64,000 bases of DNA. Origin: Acheta domesticus. Its lineage: Eukaryota > Arthropoda > Insecta > Orthoptera > Gryllidae. The stretch lies in assembly GCA_031308135.1 (NCBI GenBank), contig JAHLJT010000631.1, forward strand, positions 174,551,282 to 174,615,281, read 5' to 3'. Shown here piece by piece: positions 23,552-36,088 of the stretch (positions are counted from its first letter, which is position 1; every line of letters starts with the position of its first letter). Position numbers and translations under genes: made by a program. Under the pieces are notes generated by a model. The model worked only from the letters and a program-made list of their open reading frames with translations. It had not been told where the DNA came from and did not search any database.

Positions 23552-24468
23552 TACTACTATTGATGTTATCGTTTTTATTTCTTGTTCAACTGAAAATAAC
23601 AGTGATAAAAAAACTTAAAAAGTAGTTTTAGAAGCGAGCACTAGAAAGAAATTAAATACTAGGAGATTGATATAAAACAAAGAAAATGAACAAAGAAAAA
23701 TACAGTTAAGCTATCCTTCAATGTATTGATTCCCCATTTTCATTTAAGTAAATGAAATGAGCGAGTATGACAACCTGCTTTCTATAATCCGAGAGAGCAT
23801 ATCACTCATTTTCGTTTAGTGAAATGAACGCCATTTGGACACAGAATATTGAAGACAGAAACGCTAGTCTTCTCTTTTGCTAACTTTCAACATGTCGATA
23901 CAGTTACGACAATGAAGCAAAAATGTTTCTATGCTTTGTATATGCATGGAATATGCCACAAAACATCATGTGTAAACTTCACAATATTGCAATGTACAGT
24001 AGTAATTCATCGTGTATGTGAATACAGTATTAAATTCAGATGGAGTTACAAATAGTACAAAGTGTTATTCGTAAATTTAGCCTTGTATAGAGAGCTTATC
24101 TGCATTTTATTTAAATGTGAATAAAATAGTTTCCGTGGGATGAATCAATTTCCATATTGATATCGTCGGAAAGCCTTATTAGATGACTTCAATTTATGGG
24201 TTGTGTAATTCAGTAAATAATCTAATATATTTTGAAAATTACATTATACTAAAAATTACTATTGTCTGATTTTGTCCCTAGTGAAATGGAATATGATCTT
24301 TCCCGAGGGAAGACTTCAGCATTATTTTCACCCGCGCACTCTAATTGGCTCACTATTAATTATTATCTAATAAAACTCACTTCACAGAAGTGAACTTAGA
24401 TACTTCATAGAGTCCACAGAGAAAGGTATCCAGTATTATTGCAATTCATGAAATAGTTCCTTCAAAAA
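23552..24468. other. AT-rich stretch without a recognised feature
   Basis: No domain, RNA or repeat found. Confidence 0.5.
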
Positions 24469-24750
24469 TGCGATACCATTCCGAAGAAAAATTCTGAACA
24501 AATATATAACGTATGATTTTTTCTTAATTCAACACAAAAGTAATGAGCATAAATACTGCAGGCAAATAAAGTTGGGAGAACAAAAAATGATATCCAACAT
24601 TAATGCAAGTATTAAACCTTGCCTTCTGAAAAATGATACCTTTGCGTACAAAAATTTCGGACAGATATATTTCTTATGATTTTTCCTTAATTGAACACAA
24701 AAGGAATGAGCATACTTATAATAGGCAAATAAAGTAGGAAAAACATTATT
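24469..24750. repeat. Diverged tandem duplication, about 163-bp period
   Basis: Two successive units share ATGATTTTTTCTTAATT / ATGATTTTTCCTTAATT at 24513 and 24676, AACACAAAAG.AATGAGCATA, and AGGCAAATAAAGT. They differ at many sites, so the duplication is old. Confidence 0.75.
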
Positions 24751-26889
24751 ACATACTTCTTATTGCTATTAAGAAATACAAAATTTCGTTTTGAATTATT
24801 TCCTCTACCAATATTCCAATCGTTGATTTCCGCGGTCGGTTTATCTTGACCGCCAGACCTGCAACTGCTGCAAATGCTGACAGGAGAAACTTCGCTGAGA
24901 AATGTCAAGATGCGACAACCGCAACATGGGTATCGCAGCCTACGTCTCAATGTCAACAGGATAGAAGCATTGAAAAGTCACTTCATAGTGCATCTGAGGT
25001 ATATTCACCCTCTTATTTGTGTTAAATATTTTAATTGCCCATACGTTTGCTATCTGAGTTTGTCTTTAATTTCTTTATTATGATCTATTGATGTAATGAA
25101 TAATAGTTAATCAAAAATACAAAGTAGCCTGGAGATCCAGTAGCCTGGAGTGTTTTGAAATTTTAATTTTCTGAAAGTGGAGTTGAATTAATCACTTCCG
25201 TTATTGTATAAGAAAAACTACATCAAGTATGCATTAATTTGCTCCTTTGTCCGCTCTACTTCTATTGCGATTCGCTCCTTAGAAGCTAAAAGATATTTAT
25301 ACTTTGTAACGAACACAATTTATTTTTTAGAAAACAGTTAATGTCTTACTTTTGTGGTAGACATTGCTTGAAGATATGAAGTACATAAATATTTGCCGAA
25401 GTTAATTCCCACTAAGAGGTTTGGCTACCTCCACTTACAGTCAACTTTTCCTTTTTTACTCTGCTTCAACTCTTTCCTTGCCCATTCTAAAACTGAGATA
25501 TAAGATTATAAATGACTGTGAAAATATGCATTTATCTGCAGTTATATTACTTTGAGAGCCGTCGAGGATCTAATCACACAGTCTCCAATTCTTTATATAA
25601 TATTCAAATCGTTTGTTATAGGTTTTTATGTAAGTGTTTTGTAGTTTTATGTAAGTTTTACTATGAATGTTGAGTGCACAATAATATTTATTTAACAGAG
25701 TTTTATTAAAAACTTCTGACACTCTGATACATTTTTATATGGCTGTGTGGCTTCGATACTTCTTTTTCATAAGCTACTTTGAAGAACAGTATCGATTCTC
25801 CTCTTTTCGGTTCCCGGCATCGGGCTTGTCCATTGTGAAAATAACGCAGCTCAACCTGCCTAATAGACTAGCTTAAATTTTTATTTCACATATTATTTTA
25901 AATTTTATTTTATGAAAAAATGATGACAGGAATAATTCCAACAATATACACTTGAGTTGCTCATTACTTTAGTATTATTGTTAAATCTCTATTACCTTTC
26001 CGAAGTCGATTCCCATCTAGTTATTTCCCTTTTTGTCATCGAGTTCTGCAGATTTCTGTTGCTTCTTCCCTCCATCCCATTACATTTTGCACATTATTCG
26101 TTTTCGACGTGATTCGTTTTGCACAGTCTCAACTGCCTGACTCCACCCCTTATGCCTTTCCGGCCAGTTTTGTAATGTTCAGCGCCAAGATAGATCAAAT
26201 GCCAGAATTCGGGCCGCAATGCTCACGGTTGCCCCCTGCGAATCCGTAACTCTCAAACAGAGAACATTACCTCGCTATCACTTTATTATCTTCACTCAGC
26301 AGGCCGGCTGTTTATTTCTTAGCTTAGTGTAAAAATGATGTCCAAATTACCTATTACATTTAATTGTACATTAAAAATAGCATTGCAAATGTTGATGCAC
26401 TAATTTATACCTACGCATTGATATTCTGCTGATGTAGTTTACTCAGTCTGTCTCGATAAGAACACTAAAAACTTACCATGTAAAATGATAATTTGAGCTA
26501 CGTGAACATTATTAGCACATACACGGACGTAATAAACGGAAATAGTTCCTAACAAATACAGAGACGTCGTCGTTCTGAATAGAGCATTGTGAAGTCAAGA
26601 TTCGGCTCAAGCATCAGCAAAATATTGTTAGACAAGGAGTATTTGCAGAGGCAAATCAATAAAATTGAGGAAATTTTTTTTCTTGAATTGTTTTTATAAA
26701 ACAAAACAGAGAGAACTTTGTTATTGATGCTGTGAATAATAAAAACAACATTCTTCGAATAAAACTAGTCTCAATCACTTTCTTTATATCCAGCCATCTC
26801 AAATGCTACTTCACTCTTATTTAATTTCATTAATGAAATTCAAATAAGCGTCACGGAGCCTCCGAACTTAATATCTCACGCCGGCAGAG
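24751..26889. other. AT-rich region without a supported gene
   Basis: Short motif-free frames only. No copy of the families described here. Confidence 0.5.
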
Positions 26890-27325
26890 TATACCTCAGA
26901 GCAAGCATTGCCACTCCAGCCACTCAGACCGGGAGGTTCTAGGGCGAGTTCGAGACCCGACAGGGTCGGATTTGTAATGCAAACTAGATAGCTGGGTCGA
27001 ATTCAGTCGCTGTGTGGAGGAGAATTCTGGCGACCGGGTGCTATGATCAAGTTTTTCATGATTTCTTCAATCAGTACCAGGCAAATATTGGGGCAGTATC
27101 CTAACTAACGGATCACGGTTCGCGCGCAATCTTTCCTTTCTCTTCCTTGTCCAATCCTCCCCTTTCCTTAGGTACAAATCTGCATGCACTACACTATCGT
27201 GCATATCGGGAAACAAGTCGCGAGCTTGTCCTGGAGGGCGTTGTCCGACTGGGGATACACCTACAGAAGGAATCTCTAGGTGTCTCCCCAATCGGGTGAG
27301 ATCCCAGTATTGGAAACCAAACATG
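26890..27325 (+). mobile_element. SINE family A, copy 4
   Basis: A B-box-like GAGTTCGAGACCC lies at 26946-26958, followed by AGCTGGGTCGAATTCAGTCG, GGAGAATTCTGGCGACCGGG, CCAGGCAAATATTGGGGCAG and CACGGTTCGCGCGC in family order, then GCATGCACTACACTA. The 3' end has its own inverted repeat, GGGGATACACCTA against TAGGTGTCTCCCC, at the place where copies 1 and 3 have a different one. The open frame on the opposite strand of the tail is incidental. Confidence 0.85.
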
Positions 27326-27869
27326 CATTAAAGGAAAATAATTTTAATGAGGTGCTGCGTAGGTTTCAATTACTTTATTAAAAATTGTATTCCGGAATTT
27401 TTGTGTCGCTTCCTTTCCTTTCTAGCGACGAAAAAGTAACAATCATAGTTTTGTAACGTAAAAAAGTTGTTGATTTGTCACATTTTGTTTCTGGTCACGT
27501 AAGAGAGCACCCATATTATTTTGTCATGCCTAAAAAAAAGGCTGATATATTCTAATGCATATTAATTGACTTCATCTAATAAAAATAAACATTATTTTGA
27601 AACGAATCAAATGTTATTTAAGAAATGAGCTATTAGAAGAGAAGAAGACTACAGCTGGTAACTTTGGTCCACTACTTAATGAAAACCAATTGGTCTTTGG
27701 TTTGTAAAAACTGGTTGGGTATTCTTCACCCAGTCGGGCGACTTAAACGTCATATGGGAAGAAATCTCTTACAAGACGACGCAACGTGTAGTTCGGCTCT
27801 AGATCTCACCATCCAGAGGAGGAGGAGGAGGAGGAACATCACTCACTCCCGGGGTAAAACATTTATTGA
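27326..27869. other. AT-rich stretch without a recognised feature
   Basis: Only a short GGAGGAGGAGGAGGA run at about 27815-27834 stands out. Confidence 0.5.
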
Positions 27870-28197
27870 ACATTAATAGGATAAAAATATCAAGGTGCCA
27901 AAGGAAGATGGAAAAATTCTCAATATCTCCCTCAAAGACCACATAACATGCGCAGAAATAAGGGGCAAAACCAAAATAAAATATGCACCAGAAGACGCTG
28001 AAAAACTAAAATGGAAATAGGGCGGACATATTGTAAGACACAACGACCAAAGATCGTCACACACAACAACAATATGGGAACCAAGAATTGGCTGGTGACA
28101 CCCTGGAAGGCAACACAAACAATGGTCGGACAGCTTCAGGGAGGCAGTCGGCAACAAGTGGACGAGGCTGGCCCAAGATAGGTCGACGTGGAGGTGA
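27870..28197 (+). pseudogene. C-terminal end of a decayed non-LTR retrotransposon ORF
   Basis: In the frame from 27919 it reads LNISLKDHITCAEIRGKTK, then EKLKWK, a stop, GGHIVRH, and after a further stop WSDSFREAVGNKWTRLAQDR and STWRR, stop at 28195-28197. This is the familiar end of insect endonuclease/reverse-transcriptase LINE proteins: (L..SL.D.I...EIR..TK ... KW.W.GH..R ... W.D......G..W.R.AQDR..W). Reverse transcriptase itself is not present upstream, as expected of a 5'-truncated copy. Two in-frame stops show decay. The clade cannot be fixed from this part. Confidence 0.72.
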
Positions 28198-29039
28198 TAT
28201 CTAACATGAATATCTTCCTGTTCCTGCAAAAACAGACAAAGAATAACAACGAAGTGAAAAGTGTATATCCAAAAAAGTGTGAGAAACAAAAAAAAAGTGT
28301 CAGAAACAAGGAAAAACAATAAATGATTAACAAAAGTGTGAATATAAAAAAAGCATAACTATATGTATCAATGGACAACCAGTTAAAGTAGCTATAGAAG
28401 TGAAAATTGTCAATAACAAGAGTAATCAGAATAGTGAACTAAGTCAGTTAACTAATGAAGTTGAACATAACAAGTGTATTACCAGACAGCAAACTAGCTA
28501 TGTGTAAGACCACAAGTAGCTGACAGCACAAATCTTATCCCTACATGGGATTGTATAGGCTAATAATAATAAAATAGGACAAAGTTCCTTAGTAGTTGAT
28601 GAGCTTAGAAACATAAATCACTCAAAGTATCATTTTCTCCATTTCTAGGAGCAGTATATAGTTCTAGAATATTGATAAATACCGAAATAAGAATCATTAT
28701 TAACTTTTGTAAAGTTATAGATAACCCATTGAATATATGTTCTACATCACTCAGAGCAAACAGGAAATACTAATATTCAATAACACAAACATAACTGTAA
28801 TTAAACTTTGTAAATTTATGAAGTCTCTAATAACCAGACTTGTCGATGTGAGTGATGTAAAAAATATTAAGTTTGTAATAAAAACTGGGATGTGCAAAAT
28901 GGTTAGTACATTCTATAGAACATTCTGCTGCGTGGGAATGTAATTTCTCGGCCAGGTCTAGTCTAGTAATTTTTTGCAGTGTTTACGTCTGTATTTCCTT
29001 TCCCTAATGCACGTCATCCGTGTCAGCCTCGTCGGTGCT
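28198..29039. other. AT-rich stretch without a recognised feature
   Basis: The first part may be the 3' untranslated tail of the LINE. No poly-A or duplication could be fixed. Confidence 0.45.
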
Positions 29040-29053
29040 TTGAAGCCTCGTAG

Positions 29054-29061
29054 TGACGTCA
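29054..29061. promoter_or_regulatory. Palindromic CRE-type site TGACGTCA
   Basis: A perfect 8-bp cAMP-response-element consensus in a GC-richer patch about 0.66 kb upstream of the open frame at 29718. A single 8-mer is expected by chance about once in 65 kb, so its role is only a suggestion. Confidence 0.25.
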
Positions 29062-29717
29062 TATGCAGTCGCTGTCGTGTACAGTCGCTCGCTTTAGGGC
29101 TCAGGTAGAACGCGACCTAATGAAATACAATAACAAACACAACTCGGGAGAGGGGCAAGAGTTGTCACAGGCTCTGAGGAACATATGATCGCAGCGTATC
29201 ACTATCACGATTTTTTTTCGGATATACCAGAAACTCATCTGCCGTTACGAAAGTAAGATCCTTGTCAGATTGTCCTGGACAGTTTTAGACGCCCCAACCC
29301 TCGTCAATTTTGACAGTTCTTCCTAAGCTACTGAAAGGTATTTTACTATGTATTTCATTATAAAATCAGTATAGAAAAATTTTATGACTAAAAATAATTA
29401 CCACTTAATGGAAAATTATGTAATTCATTAATAAGAATCATTAAATTGTTTGCACATCAGCAATAGGAGTGTTTATACGTCTTTAAATATTTTATGACCT
29501 TCTCAAATTAGTCTCTCCGCATTATATCGAGTTTAATTATAACTCCTACACTCCCTTGCCTCCTATATTACTGCGCTCTGTCACTCACATCTGTCACCCG
29601 CGTAGGAAGGTGCGTTTACGCCAACGTCTCGTAGTGTCGTGTCTCTACAACTGATTCATACCCAAAGCCGTGTCTCCGCTGGCAAACAAAGTGTGTTTGG
29701 TCGCAGGCGCAGCGAGA

Positions 29718-30056
29718 ATGAATCAACATTGCTTTCGCCGAGTGAGCAGCCCAGTGCTGAGATCTCCTGCATGCCTACGAGCAGTCGACGTCAAACCCAA
29801 CTTCTGCTCCCAGAACAACTCCCCCGTTGACCCGCTGCCCGCCTCTTCACTCTCGCCTCGCCTCACTTCACGCTGCGAGTTGGCGGTGACGCCCTTTGAA
29901 GCCGCAGCGGCGGCGCCCCGTCTGAAGCACAGAGCTTCTTTGGACGTTTCGCGGAAAAGAATTCTGCTGCGTGTTTTCTGCAACCGACGGCTAAGCTTCT
30001 GGGTTTTGTTGTTGTTTTTTGTTACGAAATTCACAAGATTAATTGATATGGAATAA
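29718..30056 (+). CDS. Possible first coding exon in a GC-rich island (unrecognised protein)
   Basis: From the ATG at 29718-29720 (context GCGAGAATGA) the frame runs 112 codons. The first three quarters lie in a GC-rich, CpG-rich block (about 29570-29960) that stands out from the AT-rich surroundings. The product is Ser/Pro/Arg-rich with a short Ala run (FEAAAAAPRL) and RHRASLDV-like basic/serine motifs. The last 30 codons are hydrophobic and AT-rich and probably lie past a true exon end. I do not recognise a family. It may instead be a 5' untranslated exon or a fragment of a repeat. Confidence 0.25.
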   Translation: MNQHCFRRVSSPVLRSPACLRAVDVKPNFCSQNNSPVDPLPASSLSPRLTSRCELAVTPFEAAAAAPRLKHRASLDVSRKRILLRVFCNRRLSFWVLLLFFVTKFTRLIDME

Positions 30057-31374
30057 CTGTGAGCTGTGGAATACACTTTAAAATGTCAGGAATTTTGAAG
30101 AAAATCACAATATTGACAATATCAGGGGGGACAATAGTCTCAGCGCTGCGCTGTATGTTGTATGTCTCAATGCCCTGTTTACTTTACTAGATTTAAAAAA
30201 CATGTCCTCTGTGTTTAAAACGCCACGCAATGTTTAGAACTGTAACCATGTCCGTTGTACGCACACACAAACACTTGCTCACACATACGAACACAGACAT
30301 TTCATGTTCTATACGAAGTGTAACACTCCTTCAATTCTATATGGATTTAAAGAAGATGCGTTATATATAATGCTGTTTAGAAATCAATGAAAAATCAAAA
30401 ATACAGTTGAAGTTAACATGAAGATATAAAAAACTGTCGATGAGATTGAAACAACACGAGTAAAATATCAATTAAAAATTACCATGGTTATGATACTCTT
30501 AATCTCATTGTCACTGCACTGACTTCCTTCTGTTATTGTCTTTGAAAACTCCACGGATGAAATTGTCATCTATTTGAATACTCTTTTACGATGAGCCACT
30601 TCGTAATTTATTCCCGTGTCCCTATTACAAAAACTTTACATTTAAGTCTATTATATAATTATATTCTCACATAACTTCTACTAATACAATTTAACATATT
30701 CATGTCAATTTATCGCTTCATATCCAAAACTGTTCAAAGATGTAATATTTGATCTTAACATGTTGGTTCACCTCCCATAACTTTGCATATCCTTTGATTT
30801 CTATATTTAAACTCTGATGTGCTTTGGCTAATTTTATTAAAGGCTCTGTACAGTACTTACTAATGTAAACTCTGTGAACCTGTTACCAATTTTAAAATAG
30901 CGAGCTGTGTCATACTAATTGTGCAGATGAATTTTACGTACTGACCCGCCTTTTTTACACCATAGCGACAATTTTTATTAAAATGCTTCCTTATGATCTT
31001 TGATGTCAACGAACTCTGAACAATAAGTATGTCGCAATTTTGCATTTTATTTTTGTCCATTCTTTTAATTCTCATAATTTAATTAGATACGGTATGTGAT
31101 ATAATTTTATTGTTTTTCAGCATTACATGATTTGAATTATCACTTTTAGATTTTGAAAAAGACCCCAAACACGGTCGAAACGTTAATGACATGTACAGCA
31201 ATCAATAAATTGTTATGAAATTACAATACGTTTGTTTTCATTAAGGTAATTGAACTATAACAAATTAAAATAAAATATCCTTAAATATATTCATTAATTC
31301 ATTTTAAATTATTCTTTACATTCGTTGAACATATTTTTTCCGTCTCCAAAAATATTGTATACAAATAATTAGAA
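30057..31374. other. AT-rich stretch, with a possible LINE-tail scrap
   Basis: Near 31150-31190 the phrase GAAAAAGACCC..GGTCGAAACGTTAA resembles 3' ends of some insect repeats. Nothing else recognised. Confidence 0.4.
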
Positions 31375-32861
31375 CTAGTGATGTTACAGAATGGCACAGA
31401 CGTTCCCGTATTAGTTTTCTATTTCCTTTGGTCTCGACTAATTATTTGGACTTGTCACATACTCTTGCCAACAGCCATCTACCGCCGCCCAAACTACATT
31501 TTTGACATTTTCTTAATTTTTCGGTTTTGTAATAGAACGGAAATATTATTTTAAGAATTTTAAAGAACTGTAAAATATCGTTCTAAGTGACAATTTTCAT
31601 TGCAAAATTTAGAACCATTTTTATGATGTATCAGCACTACTGTAAAGTCAAAATTTGAAGCTCTTTTTCAACAAATTTGTTTTGTTTTTGAAAAAATTAA
31701 TTTAAAGTTATTTGAATCACAAAAACTCACAAATACAACAATGTTTACAAATTGCTGTAAATGTGCATATTAATGGGGTGAGAGATCTTTCAAAAAATTA
31801 CATTTGTGTAATTTCCGTAAAAACAAAAATAATATCAGAAAATGAACTTTGCGTCATATTAAAGAGATCAACTAGCACTATCCGTTTGAAAATTTTAAAG
31901 AAAAAAATTGGAGCTATATATGAGAAAATGGCGTTTGAACGTTTCTCAAAATGCGGAATTTTGAACTAGTTTTTACAGAAAACCATTGAGTTTTTCAGAA
32001 ATTTTATCAGACATTATTTAAAGCACATGTACTCATAAATATAATAATGTGGACAAATCGCCGCTCATGTAAATATTAATGACCTGAGAGACATGACACA
32101 AAATATACTGTAATTTTTGATCAAATAAAAGAATAAAACACTTGGTCGTTTATGTCATCTCATAGTAGTGCTATCATTACCAAATGTGTAAAGAACAAAT
32201 TTGAAGCCGTTTTGGGGGAACTCTTATTTTTGTAATTTGTTTAAATTTCAAATATAGCACGCAATATTGCACAAAATCTACTAAGATTTTCAAAAACATG
32301 TTCATGACCATAATGAAAGAGCTCACTATGGAGAACAAATTTTCTTTAAAGAAAGAAAAACTCTCTCTTCAATTTTGTATTTGAAGGAAGACGCCGAAAA
32401 AAATTCAAAATTTTGCAATTTTCCGGATTTCATAGTTAACCGCAAAAATCGGACCTATGCCATCCTTGTAAATGTATTTTACTCAATTCCTACAAGAAAT
32501 GTTGAAGACAAAATTTGGAGCCGATTTTGAAAAAAGGTTGAAAATGTCCGGGGGTTTCACGTAAAGTACCCCCAATTACTAAAGAATGTTTTTGAAAATC
32601 TCAAAGCTTCAACTCGAGCTAGATGAACCCGATTCTACAATTTGGAAAAAAATCCTGCATGGTTAGACGCTAGTGGTGTTCACAGACGAACAGACAGACG
32701 GGCAGACAGACAGACGTTTTGGAAAGAACCACTTTTTCGGTATTAGGGGACCCCAAAACGTGTATTTCTGTTGAAATCTCTAAATCGATTTTCCGCAGCA
32801 CTACATAACTTTCCATGTACTACATACATTACTTCGTGTATATATATATATATATATATAC

Positions 32862-32894
<33 letters not shown>

Positions 32895-32930
32895 CACTTC
32901 GTATATACGTATATGTATAGGGAAAGTTAT
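31375..32930 (+). mobile_element. Family B repeat, copy B1 (near full length)
   Basis: The 5' end CTAGTGATGTTACAGAATGG is followed by CAGACGTTCCCGTATTAG, TTTCCTTTGGTCTCG, and CCGCCCAAACTACATTTTTG. Internal units of about 306 bp follow (compare TTACAAATTGCTGTAAATG at 31744 with GGACAAATCGCCGCTCATG at 32050). The 3' part has a GACAGACGGGCAGACAGAC microsatellite at about 32685-32716, TTTCGGTATTAGGGGACCCC, CGCAGCACTACATAACTTTCC, and a terminal palindrome degraded into TA repeats that ends TATAGGGAAAGT near 32927. No coding frame is conserved among copies, so the element is non-autonomous. Layout suggests a Helentron-associated (HINE/DINE-like) element. That class is inference. Confidence 0.78.
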
Positions 32931-35227
32931 AACGGCTATCTAAGATTGATGCGTAATTGCTACATTTATAAGTTTACACATTTACACATTTATTATTATT
33001 ATTTACTACATTTATAAAAAAATAATTTAAGTTCTATTAAGATAAATGGTTTGTCTAGTTGACCAAATTATTGATATAGAATATTCTTGTGTAGAAGTCT
33101 CGATGAGCATGACGTTAAGAATGTGTGCTGATAAAATTTATTAAAATTTATTGGTGAGAAATTTTGAAGAGTACACTAATTATCAAGTTTAGAAACATGG
33201 GTATTGTTTGAAGTAGCGCAAAAAATAAAAGATAAGACTTCCTTGGGGCAGAAGAAGAGATCTCCTGGAGGACCATCTGGATGGGAAAAAGTCTGACTTG
33301 ACTTGGACGCCTCTATTTCTTCAAGTATCCCAGTGAGTTGTAACGACCATACATAGATTGCCACATTATGTTCAATAAAACTGTACTTCTCTATCAAATC
33401 AAAATTTAATAATATACAGAAGCTACATTCAATAGCACACTAAAAATGTGTAGATATTTTAAGTATTAAAAATGTAAAAAATATAACGGTAAAAGTGTGA
33501 AAAGTGTTTTTCTATTGAATATTTAATATAATTATATCAGCTGATAGTATAAAAGAGCTACATAGTACTTTATATTAAATTTTCAGACCATTTATTAAGA
33601 TTTATTTTCCTCGACGAGCATTTGCGGGCCGAAAACGTTGGACCAATTTGTGTAATTAATGAGAATTTTTATTTAATTGGAAGACGTCTTGTCGTTTACA
33701 AACGGACAGTGTGTATTGGTAAATGATATCGTGTGGGAATATTTATTCGGAAGGATATTACAAGGAACAGAACGAGACCCTTTAAAAACTGATCCTGTTT
33801 CTTCCTCAATGTCTTGTTCTCGTTGTATTTTATTTCTACAACTGCTATCATATGTTAATATTTGCATAATAGTATTCAACTCTGAGAAAGATCGAGTATG
33901 TTTGTGTATGCGCTTGGTTTGCTTGTTAAACTAATGAGCAATGAGAAGAGCTGATTTATATTTTCCTAGTAAAGAATGTCAACGATGCTGGTGGACATTT
34001 TTTCGCTTTCAATATATCAAAAACGGTTCACTAAATTTTTTTCAAGTGTTCTTTGATAAAATGCGTACAGCATTTATAAAAGAATGACATGATAATTGAT
34101 TTCTGAATTCTTATTATATTTCAATTTCATGTAAAAATACTTACATTGTCTTTCGCCTTTCTTGATACACACAATATTTAAGATTCTTAGTGCATTCATT
34201 CCCACATTAGAAACCAATGACAATGTTGCGATGTATTCACAGTGTATTGTGAAGTCCCTGTCGTCTCTTGAGTCTCTTTACTATCTAGTCTAAATATCGG
34301 ACGTTGTTCATGGAAAACGTTGGTAAGGATACGACTATTCGAGATGGGTGCCAAGGCCTTCACGAGAGGAACAAAGCGAACTCTTGTTTACCGATAAATT
34401 GGCATCTGTGAGCGGTCTCGACAAAATTCAGCGCGCACACACGACCTTCGCCCTGTTCGAGACATTCGACTGAAAACGCCAATTTCCTGTATCTCTTTCT
34501 CAATCAAAAATTAAACATGAAAAAGACAGCCGAGATCGGGCGCGTGGTGAAGGAATCCCTCGCACCAGCGTTCGATTGGTTACTTCGCACAATGATTGTG
34601 CTCATATAGTGTCCGAGACTAAATTTTACCTAAATATTACAAAGTTGTAGGGCATGTAGAAGGATCTAAGACGATCGCATTTTGTCAATGAACATGTGGT
34701 GGAAAATTTCATATATCGAAGTTACACAAGACATTCTATCTCTTAGTTAGGCAACCCCTCACGCACCTGTGAACAACTGGTACACAAATAATTTTGCGTC
34801 AGAACGTGACAAATGGAATATCGGTGCATGAGAAGTTGCCGAGGAATCAGGGGCAAAGAAAATGTGTTTGATTCCTAGAAGTCCTACAATTTTTGTTATA
34901 TTTATTCTGTCTCCCTGCTATGTACTTCTTCTAGGTTAACAAAGTGAATCATGTAAATATAAATAAAGGAAGCACTACTAAATAAGAAATAAAATTAACT
35001 ATTTTGTAAACAAAGTTTGGTTAAACTATATTTCAGGGATATGGAAAATGTACGCGTACGTTCTCATTCCTAAGAATAAGGGGTCCGCTACCTCATTAAT
35101 TGACCTTCATGTTTAAAGTACCATGTCAATCCTCCGTCATTAGGGAACTTTCTTGGTAAGTTTCAAATTCCAGTTTCTTTGCAATATTTTCCAAAGTCAA
35201 GCAACCTGAAGTTTATATTATTTTAAT
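32931..35227. other. AT-rich region without a supported gene
   Basis: Short frames only. A GC-richer patch at about 34300-34600 has no recognised content. Confidence 0.45.
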
Positions 35228-35362
35228 GTTTACATCTCGTATAAAATATTTAGTCGTTCTCAGACGTGTGCAGTTTTTTGTACACATAAAAAACTGTTTA
35301 TATCTGGTATAAAATATTTAATCGAACTGAGACATGTGCGGTTTTTTTATACACTTAAAAAC
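35228..35362. repeat. Tandem duplication, 68-bp period, two copies
   Basis: GTTTACATCTCGTATAAAAT at 35228 recurs as GTTTATATCTGGTATAAAAT at 35296, and both units end in a TACAC.TAAAAACT segment. Each contains an inverted pair (GTTTTTTGTACAC / TAAAAAACTG). Confidence 0.85.
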
Positions 35363-35448
35363 TATCTTCCTAGTGGAGCTGAGCTCTGAGGAGTATCGAC
35401 AGGAAGCGCTGAAAGGCTCATTCGGGCCTTCCGCGAAAGAAGATAAAC

Positions 35449-35467
35449 ATGGCTTCCCCAGAGACGG
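35449..35467 (+). CDS. Possible very short first coding exon with a splice donor
   Basis: ATG at 35449-35451 sits in a strong initiation context (GATAAACATGGC). The frame encodes M-A-S-P-E-T and part of a Gly codon, and then GGGTGAGC gives a good 5' splice site (exon end 35467, intron from 35468). The preceding 80 bp are GC-richer than the neighbourhood and could be a 5' untranslated region. No second exon was recognised, so this is a hypothesis from local signals only. Confidence 0.2.
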
Positions 35468-35958
35468 GTGAGCACTCGCCGCCCACCTGCAGGCTCTGAG
35501 CGAAGAAACGAGGCTGCCACGAGGCGACCACTACCTAGCGCCCTCTGCTCTCCGCTCTTTCGATGCATAAGTCATTGTTACTATCAAGAACCTAGCTTTA
35601 CTGCACAATACTTTCCAGGTATTTGTTTATTGCAATCATGTTTAAAACAGCACAATGAATGAATTCTGTTCCGTGGGCCGCATGGCAAAAAATCATATCT
35701 GTAGTGTGCTCATCCCGCAGTCCTCTCTCTGCCCTGCCCCTGTCAGCGCTGTCAGCCCTGCCCTGCCTCCGCTACGAACGGCGTTGCTGCCCCCATCGTA
35801 GCTAAGAGCAGCTGTAAACAGATGCGTCCGTTCAGATGCGTGCTCCCAGGAAACATCCTCTAACAATTCTGACCTGAGTCTATTCAAAGCGTAATGGTTC
35901 TTTTGAAATTAATTAAAAAGCATTTAGTAGCCGATTTTATAGGCAATCAAAAACACCT

Positions 35959-36088
35959 AATGTTGTTATGGCGACGGCTGCACAATATCACTTACTCAGA
36001 GTTTATCCTCGTCGCCAATGTTGTGTGGCGACGCCCGTGCAGCAACAACACTGTCCACTCTGAAGTTTATCCTCGTCGCCAATGTCGT
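35959..36088 (-). repeat. Duplicated leader/primer-site-like block, about 63-bp period
   Basis: On the minus strand TTGGCGACGAGGATAAACT occurs twice (about 36003-36021 and 36066-36084), each followed by a related stretch ending in GTCGCCA. In many Gypsy-type elements this kind of sequence directly follows the 5' LTR. Here it lies directly downstream (minus sense) of the LTR at 36083-36637 and has been tandemly duplicated. Confidence 0.55.

Noticed and set aside
31374..32930. CRISPR-like array from the regular spacing in family B
   Set aside because: Units are about 300 bp, diverged and AT-rich in an animal-type genome. No short exact repeats with unique spacers.
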